From Scybalousia_A sp045221575 (lineage in GTDB: Bacteria > Bacteroidota > Bacteroidia > Bacteroidales > P3), in the NCBI GenBank assembly GCA_045221575.1, contig JBGUWU010000031.1, positions 62,001 through 126,000 on the forward strand: DNA of 64,000 nucleotides. Reading direction: 5' to 3'. This document shows positions 1 through 8,971 of the stretch, piece after piece. The position numbers were made by a program, and so were the translations under genes. The notes under the pieces were generated by a model. It was not told where the DNA came from and made no database searches. It worked only from the letters and a program-made list of their open reading frames with translations. Position 1 is the stretch's first letter. Every line of letters begins with the position of its first letter.

Positions 1-489
1 TCTTCTAATGAAGAGAGTTATGAATACGAATTAAGTTATTGGGCATCTGGAAACTATGCTTCTTACTTTACATTTACAAGAGAAGAAGATATAAATAGCA
101 TGTTCGCAGAAGACTTTTCATCTGAAGATGGTCTTTATATAGAAGGTGAAGATTATGTTTGGATGTATATGGCTGTTAATGGAAACGGAGAAGCAGGCGA
201 TTTTACATACGCAGAATTTGTTTACGGAGCTGGTTCTTCTTTAAACGATGTTGCAGAATTAATGAACGCCGTTGTTTATCCTAACCCTGCAAGAGATTAT
301 GTAAACATTTCTTCTAAAGTAAATATGACAAAAGTAGAACTTTACAACACTTTAGGACAAGTTGTTTATACAAGCAATGTAAATGCTAACGTTGCAAATG
401 TTCCTGTTTCTTCTTTAAACAATGGAACTTACTTTGTAAAAGCATACGCTGATGGCGTAGTTGTAACAAAGAAAATTGTTATTGAATAA
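1..489 (+). CDS. T9SS-secreted protein, C-terminal part (5' end outside window)
   Basis: The frame is open from the first base, so this is the 3' end of a longer gene; 162 codons are visible. The last 75 or so residues form a type IX secretion sorting domain: a YPNPARDYV motif, then VELYNTLGQVVY, a GTYFVKAYADG strand and a terminal KKIVIE. In the family this domain directs export through the T9SS and is cleaved at the surface. The upstream part is acidic and rich in Tyr, Ser and Glu and I recognise no domain in it. The C-terminal domain is closely similar to that of the next gene (shared YNTLGQ and KK-VIE ending), so both are probably cargo of the same machinery, which includes the PorW-like protein at 54.3 kb. 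Confidence 0.85.
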   Translation, partial: SSNEESYEYELSYWASGNYASYFTFTREEDINSMFAEDFSSEDGLYIEGEDYVWMYMAVNGNGEAGDFTYAEFVYGAGSSLNDVAELMNAVVYPNPARDYVNISSKVNMTKVELYNTLGQVVYTSNVNANVANVPVSSLNNGTYFVKAYADGVVVTKKIVIE

Positions 490-510
490 TTTTATTTATC
501 ATAACATTTT

Positions 511-547
511 AAGCAGGTAAGTCTTTTGGCTTACCTGCTTTTTTTTT
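511..547 (+). terminator. Rho-independent terminator
   Basis: A perfect 11-bp stem, AAGCAGGTAAG at 511-521 and CTTACCTGCTT at 530-540, encloses an 8-nt loop and is followed directly by a run of T. It lies 21 bp after the stop of the T9SS cargo gene. Confidence 0.9.
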
Positions 548-678
548 ATTTTCTTGTTGAAATATGCTGTTAAAGTATTTCTGTAAATTCACAACGTTTG
601 TTTATTTCAAGTTATATCTATCTTTTTGCTGATTTTTGAAAAAATAGTTTAAATATGCTACAATTAGAAAAAATGTTA

Positions 679-686
679 TACTTTTG
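679..686 (+). promoter_or_regulatory. Bacteroidota -7 box (TACTTTTG)
   Basis: TACTTTTG followed by CAA matches the TAnnTTTG -7 element of Bacteroidota sigma-ABfr promoters and sits about 50 bp upstream of the ATG at 735. No clear -33 TTTG was seen. Confidence 0.6.
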
Positions 687-734
687 CAACCCTAATTCTT
701 TTAATTAATAAACTAACAATAAAAAACAAACAAA

Positions 735-1667
735 ATGAAAAAGATCACATTATTAGCACTTTCTTTGTGCTTAACTTTAGGAGTTTTTGCTCAAAGACCT
801 ACTCCTGTAAAAAGTAATGAAAACAGCCCTTTCGGATTTAAAAAAGTAGCAACACCTGTTGATGTTATGCCTGAGGAATGTGGCGATTTACAAAATGCAA
901 CTTACTACGCTGCTCAAAACAACGGAGGATATGTAACCGGAAGTAATATTTATGGTGATGAAGCTATAGCTCAAGGTATTGTTCTTAGTGCAACAGAAGA
1001 ATACACAATAACAGGCTTAATGATTGCTATGGCTAATGGTAATGCAAATGCAACAGTAAATCCTACTTATTGGGTTAGAATTTATGATTCTCAATTAGAG
1101 GATATATTAGCTGAGACTACTTATACTGCAGAAGATATAAATGCAGAAGGTATGACAGAATTTAATTTCTCAACTCCAGCACAAGCAGGTGCATTCTATG
1201 CTGCTGTTTCTTTTGAAGGTATGTCTGAAACTATGGATGCTACAAAACCTTGGATATTCGTATATTCAACAGGAGATGGTTGTGCTTTTGGAGATTATTT
1301 ACTTTCATATTCTGTTTTGCAAAGTGGTTCTATGGGTTGGGCTTCAGTAAAGCAATCTTGGCAATTTACTGGTGGTATAACTGCTTATATTTACCCAATC
1401 TTGGATATAGAGTCAAGCATTAGCGAAGTGGAACTTAATAAATTATCTACAGTTTTCCCTAACCCTACTAAAAACGTTGTTACTGTAGCTTCAAGCATTG
1501 AGCTACAACAGATAGACATCTATAATACATTAGGACAAAGTGTTTATTCAAGCAAAGCGGAAGGACATCAAGTATCTATTAACACTTCTAATTTTGCACA
1601 AGGAAACTATGTTGTAAAAATGCAAACAAAAGCAGGCGTTGCAACAAAGAAACTTGTTATTGAATAA
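735..1667 (+). CDS. Secreted protein with T9SS C-terminal sorting domain
   Basis: The 310-residue product has an N-terminal signal peptide (about residues 1-19, ending GVFA before Gln) and a C-terminal T9SS sorting domain from about residue 240 (VFPNPTKNVV, IDIYNTLGQSVY, GNYVVKM, terminal KKLVIE). The middle 200 residues are rich in aromatic and small residues and read like beta-sandwich sequence, but I cannot name a domain. It follows the standard route of Sec export, then T9SS secretion and anchoring or release. It has its own promoter and a strong terminator on each side, so it is probably monocistronic. Function of the mature domain is unknown. Confidence 0.85.
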   Translation: MKKITLLALSLCLTLGVFAQRPTPVKSNENSPFGFKKVATPVDVMPEECGDLQNATYYAAQNNGGYVTGSNIYGDEAIAQGIVLSATEEYTITGLMIAMANGNANATVNPTYWVRIYDSQLEDILAETTYTAEDINAEGMTEFNFSTPAQAGAFYAAVSFEGMSETMDATKPWIFVYSTGDGCAFGDYLLSYSVLQSGSMGWASVKQSWQFTGGITAYIYPILDIESSISEVELNKLSTVFPNPTKNVVTVASSIELQQIDIYNTLGQSVYSSKAEGHQVSINTSNFAQGNYVVKMQTKAGVATKKLVIE

Positions 1668-1688
1668 TATTTTTAGTTTTATATAAAA

Positions 1689-1728
1689 AGAAAGTGCATA
1701 AGTAAATCTTATGTACTTTCTTTTTTTT
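1689..1728 (+). terminator. Rho-independent terminator
   Basis: A 14-bp stem with one G-U pair, AGAAAGTGCATAAG at 1689-1702 and CTTATGTACTTTCT at 1708-1721, is followed by a T-run to 1728. It ends the T9SS cargo gene. Confidence 0.85.
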
Positions 1729-1763
1729 GACACCTTATTTACAAATATACTCAACAAAGAGTA

Positions 1764-1794
1764 TTGTAAGGAATAAAAACTTGGAGTAATTTTG
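1764..1794 (+). promoter_or_regulatory. Promoter for feoAB
   Basis: TTG at 1764-1766 and TAATTTTG at 1787-1794 are separated by 20 bp, matching the Bacteroidota -33/-7 arrangement. The ATG of the FeoAB gene is 27 bp further on. No Fur-like operator was identifiable by eye. Confidence 0.6.
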
Positions 1795-1821
1795 CAAAAC
1801 TAAAAGATTAGAGATACTAAT

Positions 1822-4230
1822 ATGTTATTATCTGAATTAAAAACGGGAGAAAAAGCAGTTATTGTGAAAGTATCAGGCTATGGTGCTTTCAGAAAAAGGA
1901 TTATTGAAATGGGGTTTATTCAAGGAACTGAAATAGAAGTAATCCTTAATGCACCATTAAAAGACCCTGTTAAGTATAGGATAATGAATTTTGAGGTTTC
2001 TCTTCGTAGAAAAGATGCTGAAAATATTGAGGTTGTTTCCTTAGAAGAAGCTAAACAAAGCATTTTTAATAATAAAGAACAATTAAAAGATATTTCTATA
2101 GATAAAACTCTTCCTAATTTAGACACAACACAAACAATGCACTCTTTGGCTCAACAAAAGTCAAAGATTATCAATGTTGCTTTGGTTGGTAACCCTAATT
2201 GTGGTAAAACTTCTATTTTTAACATTGCCGCTAATGCTCATGAACACGTTGGAAACTACAGCGGAGTAACTGTTGATGAAAAACAAGGAAAATTTGTTTT
2301 CAATGGTTATACATTTTTACTTACAGACTTACCAGGAACTTATTCTCTTAGTGCTTATTCTCCTGAAGAACTATACGTTCGCAAACATATAATGGAGAAA
2401 AAGCCTGATATTATTTTAAATGTTTTAGACTCTTCTAACCTTGAAAGAAATCTTTATCTTACAATGCAACTTGTGGATATGGATTTAAGGCTTGTTATAG
2501 CTTTAAATATGTTTGATGAGTTAAAAAGAAGTGGTGATAATCTGGATTATGAACAGTTTAGTAAGCTTCTTGGTTGTCCAATGATACCAACAAAAGCAAG
2601 AAACGGAGAAGGTGTAAAAGAGCTGTTCCAAAAAATAATAGATGTATATGAAGGTAAAGATAATTTCACACATCATATTCATGTAAATCACGGAGATGAA
2701 ATAGAGAAAGGAATAAAACAACTTAGAAACTCACTTAATGAACATGGTTATATAGATGATATGTCTTCTCGTTTCCTTGCTATTAAACTTTTAGAAAATG
2801 ATAGTCAAATGGAGCAAAGAATAAAAGAGCAAGACATAGACGGAGATATTCTTTTGCAGAGAAATGAGATTAGAGATAAATATCAAAAAGAATTTAAATC
2901 AGATTTAGAAGGTGCTATAACCGATGCTAAATATGGTTTTATCAGAGGAGCCTTAAAGGAAGTCTATCAAAAGTCAAAACAAAAAAATATCAATAAGATT
3001 ACAGAACAAATAGACATGGTTGTAACTAATAAGTACTTAGGCTTCCCTGCTTTTATCTTGTTTATGTTCTTAACCTTCTTCTGTACATTTTTTATCGGTC
3101 AATACCCAATGGATTGGATAGATTCTTTGTTCGCTTGGTTCGGAAATATGGTCAGCAACAATATGACTGATGGTCCTTTTAAAGATATGTTGGTAGATGG
3201 AGTTATTGGCGGAGTCGGTAGCGTTATTGTTTTCTTACCAAATATCTTAATACTATACTTATTTATTTCTTTTATGGAAGATAGTGGCTATATGGCACGA
3301 GCAGCCTTTATTATGGATAAACTTATGCACAAAATGGGATTACATGGCAAAAGTTTTATTCCAATGATTATGGGTTTTGGTTGCAATATTCCTGCAATTA
3401 TGGCTACACGAACTATTGAGGATAGAAAATCTCGTCTAATTACTATGCTTATTATTCCTTTAATGTCTTGTTCTGCAAGAATACCTGTTTATCTTATTCT
3501 TATTGGTGCATTCTTCCCTTCAAAAGCAGCTCTAATTCTTTTAAGTTTATATCTATTAGGTATGATTTTAGCGGTGATAATGGCGAAAATATTCTCAAAA
3601 TTCATCGTTAAAGGTGATAGTACTCCTTTTGTAATGGAACTACCTCCTTATAGAATGCCAACAAGTAAAGCTATCATTCGTCATACTTGGGAAAAAGGCA
3701 AACAATATCTAAAGAAAATGGGTACAATTATTTTGTTTGCTTCTATATTTGTTTGGGCTTTGGGTTATTATCCTAATCATAATAATTACAACACACCACA
3801 ACAACAAATGGAAAACTCATATCTTGGTAAGATTGGCAAGACCATTGAGCCAGTAATGAAACCTTGTGGTTTTGAATGGAAACAAAGTGTGTCTTTACTC
3901 AGCGGTGCATTTGCTAAAGAGATTGTTGCTTCAACTATGGGAGTGCTTTATTCTTCATCAGATGAGAGTACTAAAATAGCAGACCAAGATATTGAACAAA
4001 AAGACACTGAAATAAGAATCTCAAAAGTGGTTCATAATCATATGACTCCTCTTTCTGCCTTCGCAATGTTAGTGTTTGTGCTTCTGTATATGCCTTGTTT
4101 ATCTACAATAATAGCGATTAAGAGTGAGAGTGGAAAGTGGAAATGGGCTTTATTCGTTGTTACATATACTATTTGTTTGGCTTGGATTGGCGCAACTTTG
4201 GTTTATCAAATAGGAAGTTTAATTTTATGA
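1822..4230 (+). CDS. feoB: FeoA-FeoB fusion, ferrous iron transporter
   Basis: The 802-residue protein imports Fe2+ across the inner membrane. Residues 1-75 are a FeoA (SH3-like) domain (LKTGEKAVIVKVSG, RRIIEMGF-type helix). After a linker comes the G-protein domain, with the G1 motif GNPNCGKTS near residue 123 and G3 DLPGTYSLS near 169. The C-terminal half is the polytopic membrane part with two Gate regions, including GFGCNIPAIMATRT and a second repeat near SVSLLSGAFAKEIV. FeoA and FeoB are separate in enterobacteria; the fusion is known in Bacteroidota. The stop overlaps the start of the small Cys-rich gene that follows (ATGA), so the two are translationally coupled. Confidence 0.95.
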   Translation: MLLSELKTGEKAVIVKVSGYGAFRKRIIEMGFIQGTEIEVILNAPLKDPVKYRIMNFEVSLRRKDAENIEVVSLEEAKQSIFNNKEQLKDISIDKTLPNLDTTQTMHSLAQQKSKIINVALVGNPNCGKTSIFNIAANAHEHVGNYSGVTVDEKQGKFVFNGYTFLLTDLPGTYSLSAYSPEELYVRKHIMEKKPDIILNVLDSSNLERNLYLTMQLVDMDLRLVIALNMFDELKRSGDNLDYEQFSKLLGCPMIPTKARNGEGVKELFQKIIDVYEGKDNFTHHIHVNHGDEIEKGIKQLRNSLNEHGYIDDMSSRFLAIKLLENDSQMEQRIKEQDIDGDILLQRNEIRDKYQKEFKSDLEGAITDAKYGFIRGALKEVYQKSKQKNINKITEQIDMVVTNKYLGFPAFILFMFLTFFCTFFIGQYPMDWIDSLFAWFGNMVSNNMTDGPFKDMLVDGVIGGVGSVIVFLPNILILYLFISFMEDSGYMARAAFIMDKLMHKMGLHGKSFIPMIMGFGCNIPAIMATRTIEDRKSRLITMLIIPLMSCSARIPVYLILIGAFFPSKAALILLSLYLLGMILAVIMAKIFSKFIVKGDSTPFVMELPPYRMPTSKAIIRHTWEKGKQYLKKMGTIILFASIFVWALGYYPNHNNYNTPQQQMENSYLGKIGKTIEPVMKPCGFEWKQSVSLLSGAFAKEIVASTMGVLYSSSDESTKIADQDIEQKDTEIRISKVVHNHMTPLSAFAMLVFVLLYMPCLSTIIAIKSESGKWKWALFVVTYTICLAWIGATLVYQIGSLIL

Positions 4231-4397
4231 TACAAGAAGTTTTAGTCATATTAACATTATTAGCAATTGGCTTTTTTATATTAAGAAAACTTTTCTTAAT
4301 GTTTAAAAAGAAAGATAAGATTTGTGCTTGCGAAAATGGAAAATGTGCTTCTTGTTCATGTTGTAGAGAAATAAATAACAATAAAATAGAAATATAA
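4227..4397 (+). CDS. FeoB-associated Cys-rich membrane protein
   Basis: I place the start at the ATG overlapping the feoB stop (ATGA, 4227-4230), giving 56 residues; an upstream in-frame start inside feoB would add a tail without any membrane character. One N-terminal membrane helix (about residues 3-22) is followed by a basic stretch (FKKKDK) and a short tail with CAC, CASC and CC cysteines. This matches the small FeoB-associated Cys-rich family, proposed to handle iron on the cytosolic side of FeoB. Position, size and cysteines support the call; the biochemical role is inference. A hairpin terminator follows. Confidence 0.8.
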   Translation: MIQEVLVILTLLAIGFFILRKLFLMFKKKDKICACENGKCASCSCCREINNNKIEI

Positions 4398-4446
4398 TAA
4401 TTTTTTACGCCATATAAGTTATTATAATTGTTCCTTAAATACTTTG

Positions 4447-4483
4447 AAGTAGGCTTGTTGTGAAACAATCACCTACTTTTTTT
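4447..4483 (+). terminator. Rho-independent terminator after the feo operon
   Basis: AAGTAGG at 4447-4453 pairs with CCTACTT at 4472-4478, with further TTGT/ACAA pairing inside, followed by a T-run. Confidence 0.75.
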
Positions 4484-4522
4484 ATTTTTAATACACACAT
4501 TTTCAACATAAAACAAGTTTCT

Positions 4523-4627
4523 TTTCAGCCAAAAGAAATAGAAATTTCGCCAAACTTGGTTTTCATGTCAAAAAAAACTATTTTTTTGAGTAAAAAAACT
4601 ATTTTTTTTACCATGAAAATCAAAAGT
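4523..4627 (+). repeat. 21-bp periodic intergenic repeat, locus A (divergent)
   Basis: Five consecutive 21-bp units start at 4523, 4544, 4565, 4586 and 4607. The core AAAAAAACTATTTTTTT recurs with CTA at 4578 and 4599, and GCCAAA recurs at 4528 and 4549, each exactly 21 bp apart. The array is flanked by partial inverted repeats (TTTTCATG at 4560-4567 and CATGAAAA at 4612-4619). It fills the gap between the feo terminator and the promoter of the acyl-CoA synthetase. Translated it gives heptads such as SKKTIFL, which I consider fortuitous. It shares period and AT-rich style with six other sites but not their ATCAACT core. Confidence 0.6.
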
Positions 4628-4682
4628 GGCGTGAACAAAACTTTAAATGGCAAAAAATTTTTCAGATTTGGTAGAAAAAATC

Positions 4683-4712
4683 TTGTTTTATCATTATTTT
4701 TCTTTATTTTTG
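4683..4712 (+). promoter_or_regulatory. Promoter for acyl-CoA synthetase
   Basis: TTG at 4683-4685 and TATTTTTG at 4705-4712, 19 bp apart, followed by CAAAA. The ATG is 57 bp downstream. Confidence 0.55.
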
Positions 4713-4769
4713 CAAAATTGATTTGAAGAATTTATTACAACATTTTGATAAACATAAAAAATATAAAAT

Positions 4770-6833
4770 ATGGGTACAAAAGTAACAAAAGAACTTGTAA
4801 ATCCAAGAAGTATAGTTGTAGTTGGAGCAAGTGATGATACAACAAAGCCAGGTGGTGCTTTGGTAAGAAACATTAAAGAAGGTGGATTTAAAGGAAACCT
4901 TTACACAGTTAATCCTAAGGCAGACGAAATTCAAGGAATTAAATGTTATCGTCAAGTTGAAGACCTTCCACAAGTTGATTTGGCTGTATTAGCAGTTGCT
5001 GCTAAGTTTGCAGAACATACTGTTGAAGTTCTTGCAAAGGAGAAAGGAACTAAAGCCTTTATTATTATCTCTGCAGGATTCGGCGAAGAATCACACGAAG
5101 GCAAGGAACTTGAGAACAGAATGGTTAAAGTTATAGAAGAAAATGGTGGTTGCTTGATTGGACCTAACTGTACTGGTGTATTCACTCCTTATCATCATGC
5201 TATTTTCTCTCAACCTTTTTCTGAACCATCAAAGAAAGGTGTTGATTTTATCACAGGTTCAGGTGCAACAGGTTGCTTTATAATGGATATAGGCAAACAA
5301 CAAGGCTTACATTTCAACCATTGTTGGGCAGTAGGTAACTCTGCACAATTAGGAATTGAGGATTTGTTGGAATATCATGATGAAGTATTTGATCCAGAAA
5401 CATCTTCTAAGGTTATAATGCTTTATATTGAGAACATAAAACAACCTCAAAAACTATTAAAGCATGCTAAGAGCCTTATCAATAAAGGTTGTAAAATAGT
5501 GGCAGTTAAAGCTGGTAGTAGTGCTGCTGGTTCTCGTGCTGCATCTTCTCACACAGGTGCTTTAGCTACTGATGATGTTGCTGTAGATGCTTTGTTCCGT
5601 AAAGCAGGTATAGTTCGTTGTTATGGTAGAGAAGAACTTTGCACTGTTGCTGCTATATTTACTTATCCTCGTTTTGAAGGTAATAATATAGCTATTATTA
5701 CTCATGCTGGAGGTCCTGCTGTTATGCTTACAGATGCTTTAAGTAAATGTGGTATGAATATTCCTAAGATAGAAGGAAAAGTTGCTGATGAATTATTAAC
5801 AAAATTATTCCCAGGTTCTTCTGTTGCTAATCCTATAGATTTTCTTGCTACCGGTACTCCAGAACAATTGGATACAATAATAGAAACTGTTGACAAACAA
5901 ATGCCAGATATTGATGCAATGTGTGTTATATTTGGTACTCCAGGTTTAGTGAAGAATTATGATGCTTACAATGTTATTCATGAAAAGATAAATTCTTGTA
6001 AAAAACCTATTTTCCCTATACTTCCATCTACTCTTGTTGCTGGTGATGAAGTAAAAGATTTCGTTAATAAAGGACATACTTACTTCCCAGATGAAACAGT
6101 ATTTGGAAATGCAGTAAGTAGAATAGTTGTTACTCCTCCTCCTGCAACAGAAGAAGACTTAATCAAGATAGACGTAGAAAAGATTAGAAAAGTTATTGAC
6201 TCTTGCGACAATGGTTATATTGACGTAAAGAAAGCTAATGAACTATTTGACATAGCAGGTATTTCTCACTACAACGATATTTCTTCTGATAACGAACAAG
6301 AAATAGTTGATTTCGCAAACAAAGTTGGTTATCCTGTTGTAATGAAAGTTGTTGGCCCTGTTCATAAGAGTGATGTTGGTGGCGTTTCATTAAATGTTAA
6401 AGATGAAGCAAGCGTAAGAAAAGAATTCCAACGTTTGATTAAGATAAAAGACACTTACGCTGTTCAATGTTACCATATGTATTTCGGAACAGAAATTTAT
6501 ATCGGTGCTATTCGTACTCCAATGTTTGGACATCAAGTATTATGTGGTTTAGGTGGAATATTCATTGAAGTATTAAAAGACGTTCGTTCAAATCTTGCTC
6601 CTATAGGAATAAAAGAAGCAAAAGAAATGATTAAATCATTGAAAGGTTATAAGATTATTCAAGGAGTTAGAGGTCAAGAAGGTGTTAATGAAGACTTATA
6701 TGCAGACCAGATAGCACGTGTTTCTGCTCTTGTACAGGCTGCTCCTGAGATTGCAGAAATGGACCTTAACCCATTACTTGGAACAAAGGATACCATAGTT
6801 GCCGTTGATGCTCGTATAAGAATAGAAAAATAA
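4770..6833 (+). CDS. ADP-forming acyl-CoA synthetase (acetate-CoA ligase type, alpha-beta fusion)
   Basis: The 687-residue enzyme belongs to the NDP-forming acyl-CoA synthetase superfamily, which interconverts acyl-CoA + ADP + Pi and acid + CoA + ATP. Residues 1-130 form the CoA-binding Rossmann domain (SIVVVGASDDTTKPG). Two succinyl-CoA-ligase-like flavodoxin domains follow, carrying the phospho-histidine motif SSHTGALA near residue 260. The C-terminal 220 residues are an ATP-grasp domain (GYPVVMKVVGPVHKSDVGGV; MDLNPLL near the end). The alpha-beta single-chain order is the common bacterial form. It probably makes ATP from acetyl-CoA or a branched acyl-CoA during fermentation; the substrate cannot be read from sequence. 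Confidence 0.9.
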   Translation: MGTKVTKELVNPRSIVVVGASDDTTKPGGALVRNIKEGGFKGNLYTVNPKADEIQGIKCYRQVEDLPQVDLAVLAVAAKFAEHTVEVLAKEKGTKAFIIISAGFGEESHEGKELENRMVKVIEENGGCLIGPNCTGVFTPYHHAIFSQPFSEPSKKGVDFITGSGATGCFIMDIGKQQGLHFNHCWAVGNSAQLGIEDLLEYHDEVFDPETSSKVIMLYIENIKQPQKLLKHAKSLINKGCKIVAVKAGSSAAGSRAASSHTGALATDDVAVDALFRKAGIVRCYGREELCTVAAIFTYPRFEGNNIAIITHAGGPAVMLTDALSKCGMNIPKIEGKVADELLTKLFPGSSVANPIDFLATGTPEQLDTIIETVDKQMPDIDAMCVIFGTPGLVKNYDAYNVIHEKINSCKKPIFPILPSTLVAGDEVKDFVNKGHTYFPDETVFGNAVSRIVVTPPPATEEDLIKIDVEKIRKVIDSCDNGYIDVKKANELFDIAGISHYNDISSDNEQEIVDFANKVGYPVVMKVVGPVHKSDVGGVSLNVKDEASVRKEFQRLIKIKDTYAVQCYHMYFGTEIYIGAIRTPMFGHQVLCGLGGIFIEVLKDVRSNLAPIGIKEAKEMIKSLKGYKIIQGVRGQEGVNEDLYADQIARVSALVQAAPEIAEMDLNPLLGTKDTIVAVDARIRIEK

Positions 6834-6846
6834 TATTATAAAATCA

Positions 6847-7131
6847 ATGAATAAAATTGTATTAAAAAACTTCTTTATGATGCTCTTGGCTGGCCTATTG
6901 ATAATCGCAATGATGATTATCTTAGGAGCAACTGCAGAAGAGAATGGAGTAATCTATTGGTTAGGTTTAATTATTGTTTGTTGTTCGGTGATATTTGTAC
7001 TTTATCAAACAATACAGATTTCTACCAAGTTAAACAATGCTAACAACGAACTTAACGAATTGAAAGAAAGGTTGAAAAAGCTTGTTCCTCCTACAACGGA
7101 AAACAAGACAACAGAAAATAAAGAAGAATAA
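6847..7131 (+). CDS. Small two-helix membrane protein, unknown
   Basis: The 94 residues hold two hydrophobic segments (about 8-28 and 36-55) separated by a short polar turn, then a predicted coiled coil (STKLNNANNELNELKERLKK) and a Thr/Glu/Lys-rich tail. It starts 13 bp after the acyl-CoA synthetase and ends 10 bp before dapF, so it is probably co-transcribed. I do not recognise the family. Confidence 0.7.
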   Translation: MNKIVLKNFFMMLLAGLLIIAMMIILGATAEENGVIYWLGLIIVCCSVIFVLYQTIQISTKLNNANNELNELKERLKKLVPPTTENKTTENKEE

Positions 7132-7141
7132 AAGAAAATCA

Positions 7142-7969
7142 ATGACTGTGCGTTTTTATAAATATGAAGGTGCAGGCAATGATTTTATAATTATTGACAA
7201 CAGAGACTTGAGTATTGCCTTGGACAAAGAGAAAATAAAATCTCTTTGTCTTAGGCATTTTGGTATAGGAAGCGATGGTTTGATGCTATTAGAAAGATTT
7301 AAACCTGAAAGTTTAAGTTCTTATGAACAAGATTTTGAAGTTGTGGATTTTTCTATGCGTTTTTATAATCCAGATGGAAGTAGCGGTATGATGTGTGGCA
7401 ATGGTGGAAGATGTATTGTTAGATTTGCAAAAGATATAGGTGCAATTAAAATAAACACAACAACATTCCTTGCTCCAGATGGTGTTCATTGTGCTGAAAT
7501 ACTTAACAATGGTGATATTTCTTTAAAGATGAAAGATGTAGATTTCTTTGAGAAGTATGACGATGGCTATTGGATAGATACAGGAACCTCGCATTTTGTA
7601 GTAAAAAGCCAAGATATTAAGAATGAAAACGTCTTTGAAAAAGGTAGATCATTGCGCTACGACAACAGATTTCAAAAACATAACGGCACAAACGTAAATT
7701 TTTATACCGAAATCAAAGAAAACAATCTGTTAATCAGAACATACGAAAGAGGTGTTGAAGATGAAACACTTGCTTGTGGAACCGGTATAACCGCAACTGC
7801 TCTTTGCTATGCTGTGGATAAAAAATTTAAAAACGGAAACTATACTATTGATATAGCAACTCTACATAACGAATTAAAAGTTAAGTTTTTAAAACACGAA
7901 AAAGAATTTAAAGATATTTATTTAATAGGTCCTGCAAACAAAGTCTTTGAAGGAGAAATTACTATTTAG
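7142..7969 (+). CDS. dapF: Diaminopimelate epimerase
   Basis: DapF converts LL- to meso-diaminopimelate for lysine and peptidoglycan. From the ATG at 7142 the protein is 275 residues, starting MTVRFYKYEGAGNDF; an upstream in-frame start at 7082 would add a basic tail overlapping the previous gene and is less likely. The two catalytic cysteines are in MMCGNGGRC and LACGTGITATA, with the GAGNDF motif at the N-terminus. The partner DapA is encoded at 53.3 kb, not nearby. It is flanked by unknown envelope genes in what looks like one operon. Confidence 0.95.
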   Translation: MTVRFYKYEGAGNDFIIIDNRDLSIALDKEKIKSLCLRHFGIGSDGLMLLERFKPESLSSYEQDFEVVDFSMRFYNPDGSSGMMCGNGGRCIVRFAKDIGAIKINTTTFLAPDGVHCAEILNNGDISLKMKDVDFFEKYDDGYWIDTGTSHFVVKSQDIKNENVFEKGRSLRYDNRFQKHNGTNVNFYTEIKENNLLIRTYERGVEDETLACGTGITATALCYAVDKKFKNGNYTIDIATLHNELKVKFLKHEKEFKDIYLIGPANKVFEGEITI

Positions 7970-7974
7970 AGTTT

Positions 7975-8952
7975 ATGAAAATAAGAAAGTTATTATTTGT
8001 TGTACTATTTTGTTTTGCGTTGCCAACTATGGCACAGAACTATAATATGCAAGGGTTTGAACTTATACTAAAACCTTTAATGGACGAAATGTTTTCAGCT
8101 GAAACTGACAACGAGAGGTTTGCAGCCAATGAAAAGTTTATTTCGAACTTGGAAGATGCTTTAAACTTTGAGAAAAGTTTTTCTTATGACTTCCCTACCC
8201 TAAAAAACATTAACATACTTACTTCTCCAGACAAGCAATTCAAGATTTTCACTTGGGCAATAATGTCTGAAAGTGGAGAATTTGAGAACTTTGGTTTTAT
8301 ACAGTCTAAAAACAGTAAAGGAGAGTATGGTGTATATCAACTCTTTGATAAAAGCGAAGATATAATCCAGCCTGAATATGCTAAACTTAATGATTCCACA
8401 TGGTTTGGAGCAGTTTATTATGATTTGATTCAAACAAAATACGAAGGAAATACCTACTATGTTCTTTTAGGTTGGGACGGTAATAACATTTTTTCAAGAC
8501 GCAAGGTTATAGAACCTATATCTTTTCATAAGAACACAGGAAAAGTAACATTTGGACAGAATGTTTTTTATAAAGAGAAAGACAGAAGACGTTATATATT
8601 TGAGTATTCCACTGAAGCAAACTTCACTCTTAAATATGAAATGCAACATTATGATGTAGGAAATACAAAAAAAGCAAAGAGTACTTTTTTTCATAAGGCA
8701 AAACCATTTGAAGTGGAAGCGCCAGAAACAGAGAAACGTCAAATGATTTTCTTTGATGAGTTGGAACCTATGAATTCTGCAATGCAAGGATTCAAACAAA
8801 ACTATGTTCCTTCTGGTAATGTTACAGGCTTATACTTTGAAAATGGAAGATGGAAGAAACTAAAACAGAACGTACTTCCTCGTAATAAAAAAGATAAAAA
8901 AGATAACTACACTCCAAAAGAAAGAAACAAAGGATTATTTCCAGAGAGATAA
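7975..8952 (+). CDS. Conserved secreted protein, unknown
   Basis: The 325-residue product starts with a clear signal peptide (about 1-20, ending TMA before Gln) and is otherwise soluble. Its middle contains repeated aromatic/Gly beta-strand segments (YYVLLGWDGNN, KVTFGQNVFYK). The C-terminus is strongly basic (KKDKKDN, PKERNKG). It starts 5 bp after dapF, suggesting co-transcription. I do not recognise a named domain; it is probably a periplasmic protein restricted to Bacteroidota. Confidence 0.75.
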   Translation: MKIRKLLFVVLFCFALPTMAQNYNMQGFELILKPLMDEMFSAETDNERFAANEKFISNLEDALNFEKSFSYDFPTLKNINILTSPDKQFKIFTWAIMSESGEFENFGFIQSKNSKGEYGVYQLFDKSEDIIQPEYAKLNDSTWFGAVYYDLIQTKYEGNTYYVLLGWDGNNIFSRRKVIEPISFHKNTGKVTFGQNVFYKEKDRRRYIFEYSTEANFTLKYEMQHYDVGNTKKAKSTFFHKAKPFEVEAPETEKRQMIFFDELEPMNSAMQGFKQNYVPSGNVTGLYFENGRWKKLKQNVLPRNKKDKKDNYTPKERNKGLFPER

Positions 8953-8971
8953 AAGAGTCTTCGTGTTAAAT

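Noticed and set aside
4460..4726. 88-residue plus-strand ORF with SKKTIF heptads
   Set aside because: It begins inside the feo terminator, consists of repeat locus A and runs into the next promoter; no domain or signal.
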